Positions 46,064 to 55,360 of a DNA stretch of 64,000 nucleotides are shown piece by piece. Each line of letters starts with the position of its first letter. The first letter of the stretch is position 1. The notes beneath the pieces were generated by a model. The model saw nothing but the letters and a program-made list of their open reading frames with translations. It ran no database searches and was not told where the DNA came from. Position numbers and translations under genes: made by a program. Origin of the DNA: Streptomyces altiplanensis (GTDB taxonomy: Bacteria; Actinomycetota; Actinomycetes; Streptomycetales; Streptomycetaceae); NCBI GenBank assembly GCA_003719395.1, contig RHMC01000013.1:1-64000 (forward strand), in the 5' to 3' direction.

Positions 46064-47553
46064 ATGGCCATCGACGACCCCGTACAACCCGCACAGCCCG
46101 CGCAGGAAACGGACGCGGAAGCGGATGCGGATGCGGAAGCCGGTCCGGCGCCCGCCGCCGGCGGACGCGGAACCACCTGGAGCGCCCTGCGCCCCCTCGT
46201 CCTGCGCGTCCACTTCTACGCGGGCCTGCTGATAGCCCCGCTCCTGCTGATCGCCGCCACCAGCGGCCTCCTCTACGCGCTCTCCTTCCAGGCCGAGAAG
46301 TTCATCTACAGCCACGAGCTGGAGACCCCGGTCGGCGAACGCTCACTGCCGCTCGGCGACCAGCTCGCGCCGCCCGCGCCGCCCACCCCCAGGGCACGGT
46401 GACCGCCGTCTGGCCCTCCGCCGAGGACGGCGCGACCACCCGGGTGCTGATGACGACGCCCGAGGTCGAGGAGGGCAAGTCGCTCGCCGTCTTCGTCGAT
46501 CCGTACACCGCGGAAGTACGGGGCGAGCTGACCAGTTACGGCTCCTCCGGCGCCCTGCCGCTGCGTACCTGGCTCGACGAGCTCCACCGCGACCTGCACC
46601 TCGGAGACCTCGGCCGCCACTACGGCGAACTCGCCGCGAGCTGGCTGTGGGTGGTCGCGCTGGGCGGCCTGTTCCTGTGGCTGGGCCGCAGGCGCACGGC
46701 GAAGCGCGACCTGATCGTCCCCGAGCGCGGGGCGAAGGGCCGCCGCAGGACGCTGTCCCGGCACGGGGCCCTCGGCACGGTGGCGGTGCTCGGAGTCGTC
46801 CTGCTCTCGGCGACGGGTCTCACCTGGTCGCGTTACGCGGGCGAGAACATCGGCGCCGTACAGGACCAGCTCGGCGGCGCGACCCCGGTCGTCTCCGCGG
46901 CACTCGCCGAGGGCGGCGGTGACGGCGGCGGGGAACACGAAGGCCACGAGGGCCACGGCGGCGCGGGCTCCCACGAGGGCGCGGCCGGCACGGACGTCGG
47001 CATCGACAACGCGCTCGCGGCCGCCCGCCAGGCCGGGATCGAGGGGAAGCTCTCGGTGATCCTGCCGAGCGAGGGCAGCGGTTACGTCGTCAAGGAGACC
47101 GACACCCAGTTCCCGGTCCACCTGGACTCGGTCGCCGTCGACCCCGCCGACGGCCTGGTCATCGACGAACTGCGCTTCGCCGACTACCCGTTGCTCGCCC
47201 AGCTCACCCGGTTCGGCATCGACGCCCACACCGGCGTCTTCCTCGGCCTGGTCAACCAACTGGCCCTGGCAGCCCTCGCGTCGTCCCTGATCCTGCTCAT
47301 CTCCTGGGGTTACCGGATGTGGTGGCTGCGCAGGCCGACGAAGGAACGCGGGCTGTCCGCGGGCCGCCCGGTACCGCGCGGCGCCTGGCGGAAGGCGCCG
47401 GTCACGGCACTGCTGCCCCTGGCGGCGCTCACCGTGCTGGTGGGCTGGTTCGTACCGCTGCTGGGCATCAGCCTGCTGGTGTTCCTGGCGGTCGACCTGC
47501 TGCTGGGCGCGGTGGCCCGCTTCCGCACCCGCACGGCCCGAACGGCGGACTGA
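46064..47553 (+). CDS. PepSY-domain membrane protein with His-rich loop (frameshifted)
   Basis: About 496 residues. PepSY-associated helices: PLVLRVHFYAGLLIAPLLLI near the N-terminus, ASWLWVVALGGLFLWLGRR, then LGLVNQLALAALASSLILLI and LPLAALTVLVGWFVPLLGIS. The outer loop GEHEGHEGHGGAGSHEG is rich in His and Glu, suggesting metal binding. Family members are linked to iron/siderophore reduction or copper handling. One frame change near 46385. ATG 46064 follows GAGGAC. It ends at a bidirectional terminator. Confidence 0.85.
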
Positions 47554-47558
47554 GGGCC

Positions 47559-47595
47559 GGGGCTGCCCGTACCGCCGCGCCGGGCGGGCAGCCCC
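47559..47595. terminator. Bidirectional terminator
   Basis: An 11-bp GC stem (47559-47569 with 47585-47595) and a 15-nt loop, between the PepSY gene and the converging winged-helix regulator gene. Confidence 0.8.
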
Positions 47596-47617
47596 TTCGC
47601 CGTACCCCATCAGGGCC

Positions 47618-48229
47618 TCAGGGCGTGAACTTGTACCCCACTCGCCGCACCGTCTGGATCCTGCCGCGGTGCTCGGCGCCCAGCTTGCGGCGCAGCCGCG
47701 CGATGTGGACGTCGACGGTCCTGCCGTCACCCACATGCCCGTAGCCCCACACCGTGGACACCAACTGGTCGCGCGTGTGCACCCGGTGGGGATGCGCCAC
47801 CAGGTGTGCGAGCAGCTCGAATTCGAGGTACGTGAGGTCCAGCGTCCGCCCGTCCACGGCGGCGGTGCGCCCGGCGCCGTCGATCCGCACGGGCCCGTCG
47901 CCCCGGGCCCCGGCCCCCTCCTCTTCCGCGGCCTCCTCCGTCGCCTTTTCCACGACGGGCGCGACGGCGGGCTGCTGATCGGCCGGTACGAGCACGAGGT
48001 ACCCGACCATCGGCGGCCGGCCCGGCAGCGCGGGCAGCGTGTGCTCGGGCGCGGGCAGCCAAGTGGCGCCCGGCGGCAGGAAGTCGCCCACGTCGAGAGC
48101 CCGGCCGGGAGTCCTGCCCAGAGCCCCGCCGGTACGCGCCCCCTCGTACCGTTCGACGGCCCGCAGCCGGTGGCGGCCGATGACGGCGGAGGACTGGGAA
48201 GCGGCGGAGAAGGTACGGGTGTTCGCCAT
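47618..48229 (-). CDS. OmpR-type winged-helix regulator lacking a receiver domain
   Basis: 203 residues, intact. The first half (LDVGDFLPPGATWLPAPEHT, then PPMVGYLVLVPADQQPAVAP) is not a receiver: it has no phospho-acceptor pocket. The second half is a clear OmpR/PhoB DNA-binding domain: LTYLEFELLAHLVAHPHRVH then RDQLVSTVWGYGHVGDGRTV and VHIARLRRKLGAEHRGRIQT. It is an orphan regulator, of the kind conserved near glnII in streptomycetes as I recall. A 40-codon ORF with tandem Cys codons lies 97 bp upstream on the same strand. Confidence 0.88.
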   Translation of the reverse strand: MANTRTFSAASQSSAVIGRHRLRAVERYEGARTGGALGRTPGRALDVGDFLPPGATWLPAPEHTLPALPGRPPMVGYLVLVPADQQPAVAPVVEKATEEAAEEEGAGARGDGPVRIDGAGRTAAVDGRTLDLTYLEFELLAHLVAHPHRVHTRDQLVSTVWGYGHVGDGRTVDVHIARLRRKLGAEHRGRIQTVRRVGYKFTP

Positions 48230-48326
48230 GAGAGGTCAGCTTCTTTCGCGCGGAGGAGTCGTCGAGGACGTACTGCGTCGTCACTGCGTCGTGCTGCGCG
48301 CGGACCGAAGACCGGTGTGAACGGCT

Positions 48327-48449
48327 TTAGAGGGCCCGCGCGTTCCTCGCGCGACAACACACCCGGTCGAAGTCGTGATGCTGACGGGAAGGCCAGAACG
48401 GCTCGAGGTCGCTGCGACGCACTGTCGCGGTGTCCTGGTGGCCGGTCAT
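48327..48449 (-). CDS. Short Cys-Cys leader-peptide-like ORF upstream of the winged-helix regulator
   Basis: 40 codons from ATG 48449. The product begins MTGHQDTATVRRSDLEPFW, continues with a SRQHHDFDRV stretch and has tandem TGT TGT cysteine codons in VCCR before the end at 48327. The Arg-His-x-Asp-Phe plus near-C-terminal cysteine pattern resembles the short streptomycete putative leader peptides seen upstream of sulfur or cysteine-linked genes. A weak ribosome site and no hairpin that I can draw with confidence make attenuation unproven. Length and codon use are compatible with a real gene. Confidence 0.5.
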   Translation of the reverse strand: MTGHQDTATVRRSDLEPFWPSRQHHDFDRVCCRARNARAL

Positions 48450-48547
48450 GCGCCCATTGAAGCAGATGCCCGCCGTCGGCAGCAGCCCCCTTCCCCCCGG
48501 GGCCTCCGTAAGGCCAGGCCCCTGCGGCACACCGGACCGGGTACGCG

Positions 48548-48582
48548 AAGGGGGCGCCCACCGGATCGGCGGGCGCCCCCTT
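48548..48582 (-). terminator. Terminator of glnII
   Basis: A perfect 12-bp stem (48548-48559 with 48571-48582) and an 11-nt loop, 22 bases past the glnII stop. Confidence 0.85.
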
Positions 48583-48604
48583 GACGAGCGGTCGGGAGCG
48601 GGGA

Positions 48605-49636
48605 TCAGACCTGGCCGGCCTTCTCCATCGCGGTGCAGCAGGTGTCGACGATCAGGCGCGTCACGACGTACGGGTCGACGTTGGCGTTCGGACGGCGGTC
48701 CTCGATGTAGCCCTTGCGGTCCTGGCCGACCTGCCACGGGATACGGACCGAGGCGCCGCGGTCGGAGACGCCGTAGCTGTACTCGTTCCACGGGGCGGTC
48801 TCGTGCAGACCGGTCAGGCGGTCGTCGATGCCCGCGCCGTAGTTCTTGACGTGGTCCATCGGCTTCGAGCCCTCGCCCAGCGACTCGCACGCGGTGATGA
48901 TCGCGTCGTAGCCCTCGCGCATCGCCTTCGTCGAGAAGTTGGTGTGCGCGCCCGCGCCGTTCCAGTCGCCCTTGACCGGCTTCGGGTCGAGGGTCGCGGA
49001 CACGTTGAAGTCCTCGGCGGTGCGGTACAGCAGCCAGCGGGCGATCCACAGCTGGTCGGCGACCTCCAGCGGCGCCAGCGGGCCGACCTGGAACTCCCAC
49101 TGGCCGGGCATGACCTCGGCGTTGATGCCGGAAATGCCGAGGCCGGCGGCGAGGCAGTGGTCGAGGTGCTTCTCGACGATCTCGCGGCCGAAGATCTCGT
49201 CCGCGCCGACGCCGCAGTAGTAACCGCCCTGCGCGGCCGGGAAGCCGCCCACCGGGAAGCCGAGCGGACGGGCACCGTCGAAGAAGGTGTACTCCTGCTC
49301 GATACCGAAGATCGGCTCCTGGTCGGCGAACCGCTCGGCGACCGGGCGCAGCAGCGCACGCGTGTTGGACTCGTGCGGCGTCATGTCGATGTTCAGGACC
49401 TCGCACATGACGAGGATGTCGTCACCGCCGCGGATCGGGTCCGGGCAGGAGAACACCGGCTTCAGCACACGGTCGGACGCGTGGCCCACGGCCTGGTTCG
49501 TGCTGGATCCGTCGAAACCCCAGATGGGCAGCTCGGTGACGTCCGCGGCGGAGCCCGCCATTATCTTCGTCTTCGAGCGGAGCTTGGCGGTCGGCTCGGT
49601 GCCGTCGATCCAGATGTACTCGGCCTTGAAGGTCAC
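48605..49636 (-). CDS. glnII: Eukaryotic-type glutamine synthetase II
   Basis: 343 residues from GTG 49636, intact. GSII motifs: LPIWGFDGSSTNQA, then EPIFGIEQEYTFFDG, MPGQWEFQVGP and KGDWNGAGAHTNFSTKAM. It makes glutamine from glutamate and ammonium using ATP and is not adenylylated. The start: GTG with AAAGGA 8 nt upstream fits better than ATG 49645, which leaves no room for a ribosome site. The length then equals the 343 residues I recall for the S. coelicolor protein. A four-box GlnR site lies 75 bp upstream. Confidence 0.95.
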   Translation of the reverse strand: MTFKAEYIWIDGTEPTAKLRSKTKIMAGSAADVTELPIWGFDGSSTNQAVGHASDRVLKPVFSCPDPIRGGDDILVMCEVLNIDMTPHESNTRALLRPVAERFADQEPIFGIEQEYTFFDGARPLGFPVGGFPAAQGGYYCGVGADEIFGREIVEKHLDHCLAAGLGISGINAEVMPGQWEFQVGPLAPLEVADQLWIARWLLYRTAEDFNVSATLDPKPVKGDWNGAGAHTNFSTKAMREGYDAIITACESLGEGSKPMDHVKNYGAGIDDRLTGLHETAPWNEYSYGVSDRGASVRIPWQVGQDRKGYIEDRRPNANVDPYVVTRLIVDTCCTAMEKAGQV

Positions 49637-49710
49637 GGACGCCATCCTTTGTGGTGCTGCGGTGTGCTGCTGCGGGGCTGCGGCTGATGAGCGCAGCTTC
49701 GCAAGCGCTG

Positions 49711-49748
49711 ATTTCCCGTCCGTTGCCCGATTGTGAACCCCGTGTTAC
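49711..49748 (-). promoter_or_regulatory. GlnR-type operator upstream of glnII
   Basis: Read on the coding strand: GTAAC-n6-TTCAC-n6-GCAAC-n6-GAAAT. This matches the published GlnR consensus gTnAc-n6-GaAAc (two a/b-site pairs) with exact 6-nt spacers, although single positions deviate. GlnR activates nitrogen-assimilation genes under nitrogen limitation in Streptomyces. Confidence 0.85.
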
Positions 49749-49845
49749 TCAGGTTTCCTGCGGATCACGGGCGTTCGCCGGTCACGTACCGGCCGCGGAG
49801 GCCGGGACCTGCGCGTCCCCCGGCCCCGCGGGCACACTGGCGGGC

Positions 49846-50744
49846 ATGACCGAATCGTTGAGCAAACCGCGCATCGGACTTCTCGGCACCGGCCCCTGGG
49901 CGGCCGGCACCCACGGACCCGCGCTCGCGGCGCACCCCGGCATCGAATTCGCGGGCGTGTGGGGCCGCAGGCCCGAGGCGGCCGCCGCCCTCGCCGCCGC
50001 CCACGCCACCATGGCGTACTACGACGTCGACGCCCTCCTCGCCGCGTGCGACGCCGTGGCGATCGCCCTGCCGCCCGACGTCCAGGCCCCGCTGGCGGTA
50101 CGGGCCGCGGCCGCCGGATGCCACGTACTGCTGGACAAGCCGGTCGCGACGACGGTGGCGGGGGCACGGGAGGTCGCCGAGGCTACGGAGAAGGCGGGCG
50201 TGGCGTCGGTGGTCTTCTTCACCCTGCGCTTCGCGACCGGAACGACGCGGTGGACCGCCGAACAGGGCGCGGCGGGCGGCTGGTTCACCGCACACGCACG
50301 GTGGCTCGGCGCGCTGTTCTCCCCCGGTGCGGACAGCCCGTACGCCGTCTCGCCGTGGCGCAGCGAGAAGGGCGCGCTGTGGGACGTGGGACCGCACGCC
50401 CTGTCCGTACTGCTGCCGGCGCTCGGCGACGTCACGTCGGTGACCGCGGCGCCGGGCCCCGGAGACACCGTCCACCTCGTCCTGCGCCACACCTCGGGCG
50501 CGTCGAGCACGGTGACGCTCAGCCTGAGCGCCCCGGCGGGTGCGGCGGGTGCGGCGGTCGAACTGCGGGGCACGGCGGGTGTGGCCGAACTGCCTCCGTG
50601 GGGCAGTGCGGCCGGGGCCTTCCGCGCAGCCGTCGACGCGCTGCTGACTCCGTACGGACGGGGGAGGCGCATCCGTGCGACGCGGCCTTCGGGCTGCGCG
50701 TCACGGAGATCCTGGCCGACGCGGAGGCGCGACTGGGGCGCTGA
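49846..50744 (+). CDS. Gfo/Idh/MocA-family oxidoreductase (frameshifted)
   Basis: About 299 residues. A Rossmann start (RIGLLGTGPWAAGTHGPALA) is followed by the substrate-loop CHVLLDKPVATTVAGAREVA (EKP-like DKP motif), FFTLRFATGTTRWTAE and SEKGALWDVGPHALSVLLPA. One base is out near 50647, before ILADAEARLG. It oxidises or reduces a sugar or inositol-like substrate with NAD(P); the identity is unknown. It diverges from glnII. Confidence 0.85.
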
Positions 50745-50890
50745 GGCGGGGCGGTGCCTCTGCGCGGCCTCGTCGTCCGCACGGTTCGCGCTGCCCGGCC
50801 GCCGGACGGGCCCGGTCCGCGAGCCCGTCCGGACGCGGCGGCGCCCCCCGGCAGAGCGGGCTTCTTCCCGAGCTGAGCGCGACTTCCGTG

Positions 50891-52335
50891 TCAGGCGGGC
50901 GGCAGCGCCCGGCACAGCGCGTCCAGCGCCCCCGCGTACAGGTGCTCGGCGGCATCGAGTAGCCCACGACCAGCCCGTCGCGCCCGCCGCCCCCGGCGCT
51001 CGTCCCCGGAGCCGCCTCCCGCTCCCGCCCCGCGGCCGCTCCCCGGATGCCGGTAGCCGGAAAGCCCCTCCACCGCCAGCCCCTGCCACGCCGCCGCCTT
51101 CACCACCGCCCGCTCGGTGCCCGGCGGCAGGTCGAGCACGGCGTGCAGCCCCGCCGCGATCCCCGTCACGCGCACGTGCGGCGCACGCTCGGCCAGCACC
51201 GCGACCAGCCGGTCGCGCCTGCGCCGGTGACGCTGTCGCATCCTGCGCACATGACGGTCGTACGCACCCGAGGCGACGAAGTCCGCCAGCGTCAGCTGCT
51301 CCGTCGCGCTCGACCACTGCTCACGCTCGCCCTTCGCCGCCACGACGTCGTCCACGAGCCGCTCCGGCAGCACCATCCAGCCGATCCGCAGAGCGGGGGA
51401 GAGGCTCTTGCTGACCGACCCGATCAGCACCACATGGTCCGGATCGAGCCCCTGCACCGCGCCCACCGGCTGCCGGTCGTAACGGAACTCACCGTCGTAG
51501 TCGTCCTCCAGGACCAGCCCGCCCGTCGCCCGCGCCCAGTCCACGACGGCCGCGCGCCGCGCCGGCGCAGCGGCCCGCCCGTCGGGAACTGGTGCGCGGG
51601 GGTGAGCAGTACGGCCCCGGGCCCGTCCAGTCCGTCCACCCTGGCCCCGCCCTCGTCGACCCCGACCGGCACGGTACGCACCCCCTCGCCGGCCAGCAGC
51701 GCGCGGTGGAACGGCAGCCCGTACTCCTCCACCGCCCACGTCCCGCCCACCACCTCCGCCAGCACCGCAGCGGCGTGCGCGGCCCCCGAGCACAGCACGA
51801 TCCGCCCGGCGTCCGCCCGTACCCCGCGCACCGCGCCAGATACTCCGCCAGCGCCTGCCGCAGCTCCGCCCTGCCCCGCGGATCGCCGGCCCGAAGGCGT
51901 CGTGGGGCGCGGCGGTCAGCGCCCGGCGGGCCGAAGCGAGCAGGCGCTGCGCGGGAACACGGAGGGATCCGGCCGGCCCTGGACCAGGTCGTACGCCGGC
52001 CGGGTGGCCCGCGCCGGAGTGCGTGCCCGCCGCACGGGCGCGGCCGGCTCCGCCCGCTGCGCGACCCGGGTGCCGGACCCCTGCCTGGCCGTCAGCCAGC
52101 CCTCCGCCACCAGCTCGGCGTACGCGTCGGCGACGGTATTGCGGGCGAGTCCGAGGTCGGCGGCGAGGGAACGGTACGGCGGCAACCGCGTCCCTGGAGC
52201 GAGCCGCCCGCTGCGGACCGCTTCACGCAGCGCCCGCATGAGCACGGCACGCCGGCTGCCGGCCCCCGCCTTCTCCAGCTCCAGGTGCAGATCGCTGCCG
52301 AGCCCCTCCGCGGAATTGACCCACGATCGTGCCAC
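50891..52335 (-). CDS. MocR-type regulator: GntR winged helix fused to aminotransferase (frameshifted)
   Basis: About 482 residues. Gnt[24 protein letters not shown] then [20 protein letters not shown] with the wing [13 protein letters not shown]. The PLP aminotransferase-like domain has [20 protein letters not shown] and a PLP-lysine in [19 protein letters not shown]. Frame changes near 51950, 51850, 51560 and about 50970 complicate the reading. MocR regulators sense PLP or an amino-acid-like ligand. The divergent AhpD-like gene is the likely target. The start is GTG 52335; a palindrome CACGATCGTG (52322-52331) overlaps its first codons. Confidence 0.82.
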
Positions 52336-52382
52336 CCGAATGCACCCCTTCTCCGGTCGCCCGCGCTCGTAGATTCGTATCC

Positions 52383-52877
52383 ATGACGACGACAGAGTTC
52401 CAGCAGAGCCCCTCCGCCCCCTTTGCCGCCCGCCTCAACTTCGCCCAGAGCGCGCCCAAGGCGTTCAGAGCGGTGATCGGCCTCGACGCCGCCGCCCGTG
52501 AGGGCCTCGACCCGGCGCTCGTGGAGCTGGTGCAGATCCGCTCCTCGCACCTCAACCACTGCGCGTACTGCCTGCACATGCACACCTCCGACGCGCGCAA
52601 GGCGGGCGAGAGCGAGGAGCGGCTGCACATGGTCGCGGTGTGGAAGGAGGCCGCGCACTTCTTCACCGCGAAGGAGCAGGCCGCCCTGGCCCTCACGGAC
52701 GCGGTGACCCTGATCGCGGACGGCGGGCTGCCGGACGACGTGTACGCACGGGCGTCCGCCCACTTCGACGACAAGGAACTGGCCCAGCTCCTGGCCCTGA
52801 TCTTCACGATCAACACCTGGAACCGCATCGCACTGGCGACGGCGAAGACCGCGGGCGAGGACGAACGCGTCTCCTGA
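52383..52877 (+). CDS. Carboxymuconolactone decarboxylase/AhpD-like protein
   Basis: 164 residues, intact. AhpD-type active site [20 protein letters not shown] (CX2C with His, followed by helix). The surrounding helices ([26 protein letters not shown]) match the single-CMD fold. Alkyl-hydroperoxidase-like activity is likely. It is divergent from the MocR gene, 47 bp apart; ATG 52383 lacks a clear ribosome site, so it may be leaderless. Confidence 0.88.
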   Translation: MTTTEFQQSPSAPFAARLNFAQSAPKAFRAVIGLDAAAREGLDPALVELVQIRSSHLNHCAYCLHMHTSDARKAGESEERLHMVAVWKEAAHFFTAKEQAALALTDAVTLIADGGLPDDVYARASAHFDDKELAQLLALIFTINTWNRIALATAKTAGEDERVS

Positions 52878-52922
52878 CCCGGCCGGCGGAGGGGTCCCGT
52901 GCCCGTACGCCGGCCCGGGGCC

Positions 52923-53285
52923 TCACCGCCGCGACATGGCGTCCCGTACCGCCTCGTCCGTGCGGGCCACCACGGCCGTACCGTCCTCGGCCGTGATGAT
53001 CGGCCGCTGGATCAGCTTCGGATGCTCCGAGAGCGCCGCGATCCACCGGTCCCGCGCACCGGCGTCCCGCGCCCACTCCCCGAGCCCCAGCTCCTTCGCC
53101 GCGGCCTCCTGCGTGCGCGTGATGTCCCACGGCTCGAGCCCGAGCCGCTCCAGCACCGCACGGATCTCCTCTTGCGTCGGTACGTCCTCGAGGTAGCGGC
53201 GCACCGTGTACTGAGCCCCCTCCTCGTCCAGCAGACGCACCGCGCCGCGGCACTTCGAGCAGGCGGGATTGATCCAGATCTCCAT
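52923..53285 (-). CDS. ArsC/Spx-family thioredoxin-fold reductase
   Basis: 120 residues, intact. WINPACSKCRGAVRLLDEEG places Cys9 and Cys12 at the active site, followed by RPIITAEDGTAVVARTDEAV with the conserved Arg-Pro-Ile. It resembles arsenate-reductase-like proteins; no arsenic resistance gene is adjacent, so arsenate reduction is not established. ATG 53285. Confidence 0.85.
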   Translation of the reverse strand: MEIWINPACSKCRGAVRLLDEEGAQYTVRRYLEDVPTQEEIRAVLERLGLEPWDITRTQEAAAKELGLGEWARDAGARDRWIAALSEHPKLIQRPIITAEDGTAVVARTDEAVRDAMSRR

Positions 53286-53405
53286 GGCCCCAACCGTATC
53301 TTCAAGCACTCGCCGCACAAGGTCTGGCCAGGGCCGACTGTCAGTGGTGGGCAGTAAAATCGAGGGTGTCAGAGAGGGTTCCCGAGCGCCCCCAGGAGGA
53401 CGCCC

Positions 53406-53672
53406 ATGGCCGCAGCCGCACTGCTTCCGCTCGCTCCGCAAGCCCTGTCGAAGACCCCACTGCCGGCCGGGCGGCCGCGTGCGTGGTACGAGACCCACAA
53501 CCGCCGCCTCAAGGCGATGCGCCTTGCCATCGCGCTGCTCGACACGGGTGTGTACCACCCGGCGCAGGCGTCCAACGACAAGATACGCACCATGGCGGAG
53601 TTCGTCGGCATACACCCGCCGTCGGACACGACCTGCCGGATGGTGCGCGCTCTGATCCGCTACGGCCGCTGA
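53406..53672 (+). CDS. Conserved small protein of unknown function
   Basis: 88 residues, intact. ATG 53406 is preceded by AGGAGG. The product (KTPLPAGRPRAWYETHNRRL, LAIALLDTGVYHPAQASNDK, TMAEFVGIHPPSDTTCRMV) is basic and helical without signal or membrane segment, with a single Cys. Small proteins of this kind lie beside glnA in streptomycetes as I recall. Function unknown. Confidence 0.75.
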   Translation: MAAAALLPLAPQALSKTPLPAGRPRAWYETHNRRLKAMRLAIALLDTGVYHPAQASNDKIRTMAEFVGIHPPSDTTCRMVRALIRYGR

Positions 53673-53690
53673 CCCGGGAACGACTGACAC

Positions 53691-53735
53691 CTGAGGGCCT
53701 CCCCCCCGCGCCGACGCGGGGGTGACGGCCCTCAG
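53691..53735. terminator. Bidirectional terminator of glnA and the small gene
   Basis: Nested stem: outer CTGAGGGCC/GGCCCTCAG (53691-53699 with 53727-53735) and inner CCCCCGCG/CGCGGGGG (53703-53710 with 53715-53722, 4-nt loop). Confidence 0.85.
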
Positions 53736-53753
53736 GGCGTGACCTCGTGATCT

Positions 53754-55163
53754 TTAGAGGTCGAAGTACAGCTCGAACTCGTGCGGGTGCGGGCGGAGCT
53801 GGATCGGGGCGATCTCGTTCACGCGCTTGTAGTCGATCCACGTCTCGATCAGGTCGGGGGTGAAGACACCGCCGGCCAGCAGGTAGTCGTGGTCCGCCTC
53901 GAGCGCGTCGAGGACGGCCGGGAGCGACGTCGGGACCTGCTGGACGTTCGCGTGCTCCTCGGGAGCCAGCTCGTAGAGGTCCTTGTCGATCGGCTCTGCC
54001 GGCTCGATCTTGTTCTTCACGCCGTCGAGGCCCGCCATCAGCAGCGCCGAGAAGGCGAGGTACGGGTTCGAGGACGGGTCCGGGGCGCGGAACTCGACGC
54101 GCTTGGCCTTCGGGTTCGAGCCCGTGATCGGGATGCGCATGGCCGCCGAGCGGTTGCGCTGCGAGTAGACCATGTTGACCGGGGCCTCGAAGCCGGGCAC
54201 CAGGCGGTGGTAGGAGTTCACCGTCGGGTTGGTGAAGGCCAGGAGCGACGGGGCGTGCTTGAGGATGCCGCCGATGTAGTACCGCGCCATGTCCGAGAGG
54301 CCCGCGTAACCCTGCTCGTCGTAGAAGAGCGGGTTGCCGCCGGACCACAGCGACTGGTGGACGTGCATGCCCGAGCCGTTGTCACCGAAGATCGGCTTCG
54401 GCATGAAGGTCGCGGTCTTGCCGTTGCGCCAGGCGACGTTCTTCACGATGTACTTGAAGAGCATCAGGTCGTCGGCCGCGGCGAGCAGCGTGTTGAACTT
54501 GTAGTTGATCTCGGCCTGGCCGGCCGTGCCGACCTCGTGGTGCTGGCGCTCGACCTGGAGGCCGTTCTTGTCCAGCTCCAGGGAGATCTCGGCGCGCAGG
54601 TCGGCGAAGTGGTCGACCGGCGGGGTGGGGAAGTAGCCGCCCTTGTAGCGGACCTTGTAACCGCGGTTGTTCTCGACCGCACCGGTGTTCCAGGCGCCGG
54701 CCTCGGAGTCGATGTGGTAGAAGGACTCGTTCGCGGAGGTCTGGAAGCGGACGTTGTCGAACACGTAGAACTCGGCCTCCGGGCCGAAGTACGCCGTGTC
54801 GGCGATGCCGGTGGACGCCAGGTACGCCTCGGCCTTCTTCGCCACGTTCCGCGGGTCACGGCTGTACTGCTCGCCCGTGATCGGGTCGTGGATGAAGAAG
54901 TTGATGTTGACCGTCTTGTCCTTGCGGAACGGGTCGATGCGTGCCGTCGACAGGTCCGCACGGAGCGCCATGTCGGACTCGTGGATGGCCTGGAAACCGC
55001 GGATGGACGATCCGTCGAAGGCCAGCTCCTCGGTCGGGTCGAACGCCGCGGCCGGGATCGTGAAGTGCTGCATCACTCCGGGCAGGTCGCAGAACCGGAC
55101 GTCGACGAACTTGACGTCTTCGTCGGCGAGGAACTTCTTCGCGTCGTCGGCGTTCTGGAACAT
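53754..55163 (-). CDS. glnA: Glutamine synthetase type I
   Basis: 469 residues, intact, GSI-beta. Motifs: [20 protein letters not shown] near the N-terminus, [13 protein letters not shown], then [11 protein letters not shown], and [10 protein letters not shown]. The adenylylation loop [11 protein letters not shown] puts the GlnE target at Tyr397 (469 minus 72). It makes glutamine from glutamate, ammonium and ATP as a dodecamer. GGAGTAGGAGGAG precedes ATG 55163. A GlnR-type operator lies ~100 bp upstream, so it has transcriptional (GlnR) and post-translational (GlnE) control. Confidence 0.97.
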   Translation of the reverse strand: MFQNADDAKKFLADEDVKFVDVRFCDLPGVMQHFTIPAAAFDPTEELAFDGSSIRGFQAIHESDMALRADLSTARIDPFRKDKTVNINFFIHDPITGEQYSRDPRNVAKKAEAYLASTGIADTAYFGPEAEFYVFDNVRFQTSANESFYHIDSEAGAWNTGAVENNRGYKVRYKGGYFPTPPVDHFADLRAEISLELDKNGLQVERQHHEVGTAGQAEINYKFNTLLAAADDLMLFKYIVKNVAWRNGKTATFMPKPIFGDNGSGMHVHQSLWSGGNPLFYDEQGYAGLSDMARYYIGGILKHAPSLLAFTNPTVNSYHRLVPGFEAPVNMVYSQRNRSAAMRIPITGSNPKAKRVEFRAPDPSSNPYLAFSALLMAGLDGVKNKIEPAEPIDKDLYELAPEEHANVQQVPTSLPAVLDALEADHDYLLAGGVFTPDLIETWIDYKRVNEIAPIQLRPHPHEFELYFDL

Positions 55164-55259
55164 CCAACTCCTCCTACTCCCACCCGGTGGGGATGGGGTT
55201 GCAGCTCTTCGTGCGGCCAGTGCGGTGGCACACGCTGGACCCGACCATAGGCAGACCGG

Positions 55260-55297
55260 ATTTCTCAAGCATGACCCATTTGTTTCGCCCAAGTTAA
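55260..55297 (-). promoter_or_regulatory. GlnR-type operator upstream of glnA
   Basis: Coding-strand reading: TTAAC-n6-GAAAC-n6-GTCAT-n6-GAAAT, with exact 6-nt spacers, matching the GlnR a/b-site consensus. It ends ~97 bp before the glnA start. Confidence 0.85.
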
Positions 55298-55360
55298 CCG
55301 GACCGGCTCCGGACGGCCCCGGCCTCCAGGGTACGAAAGCGGGCGCAGTACCGTGGACGG

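Larger units (their letters stand above)
48230..48604. other. Region between the winged-helix gene and glnII
   Basis: Holds the 40-codon leader-like ORF (48327-48449), the glnII terminator (48548-48582) and the start region of the regulator. The 97 bp between the small ORF and the regulator contain no large hairpin that I can identify. Confidence 0.5.
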
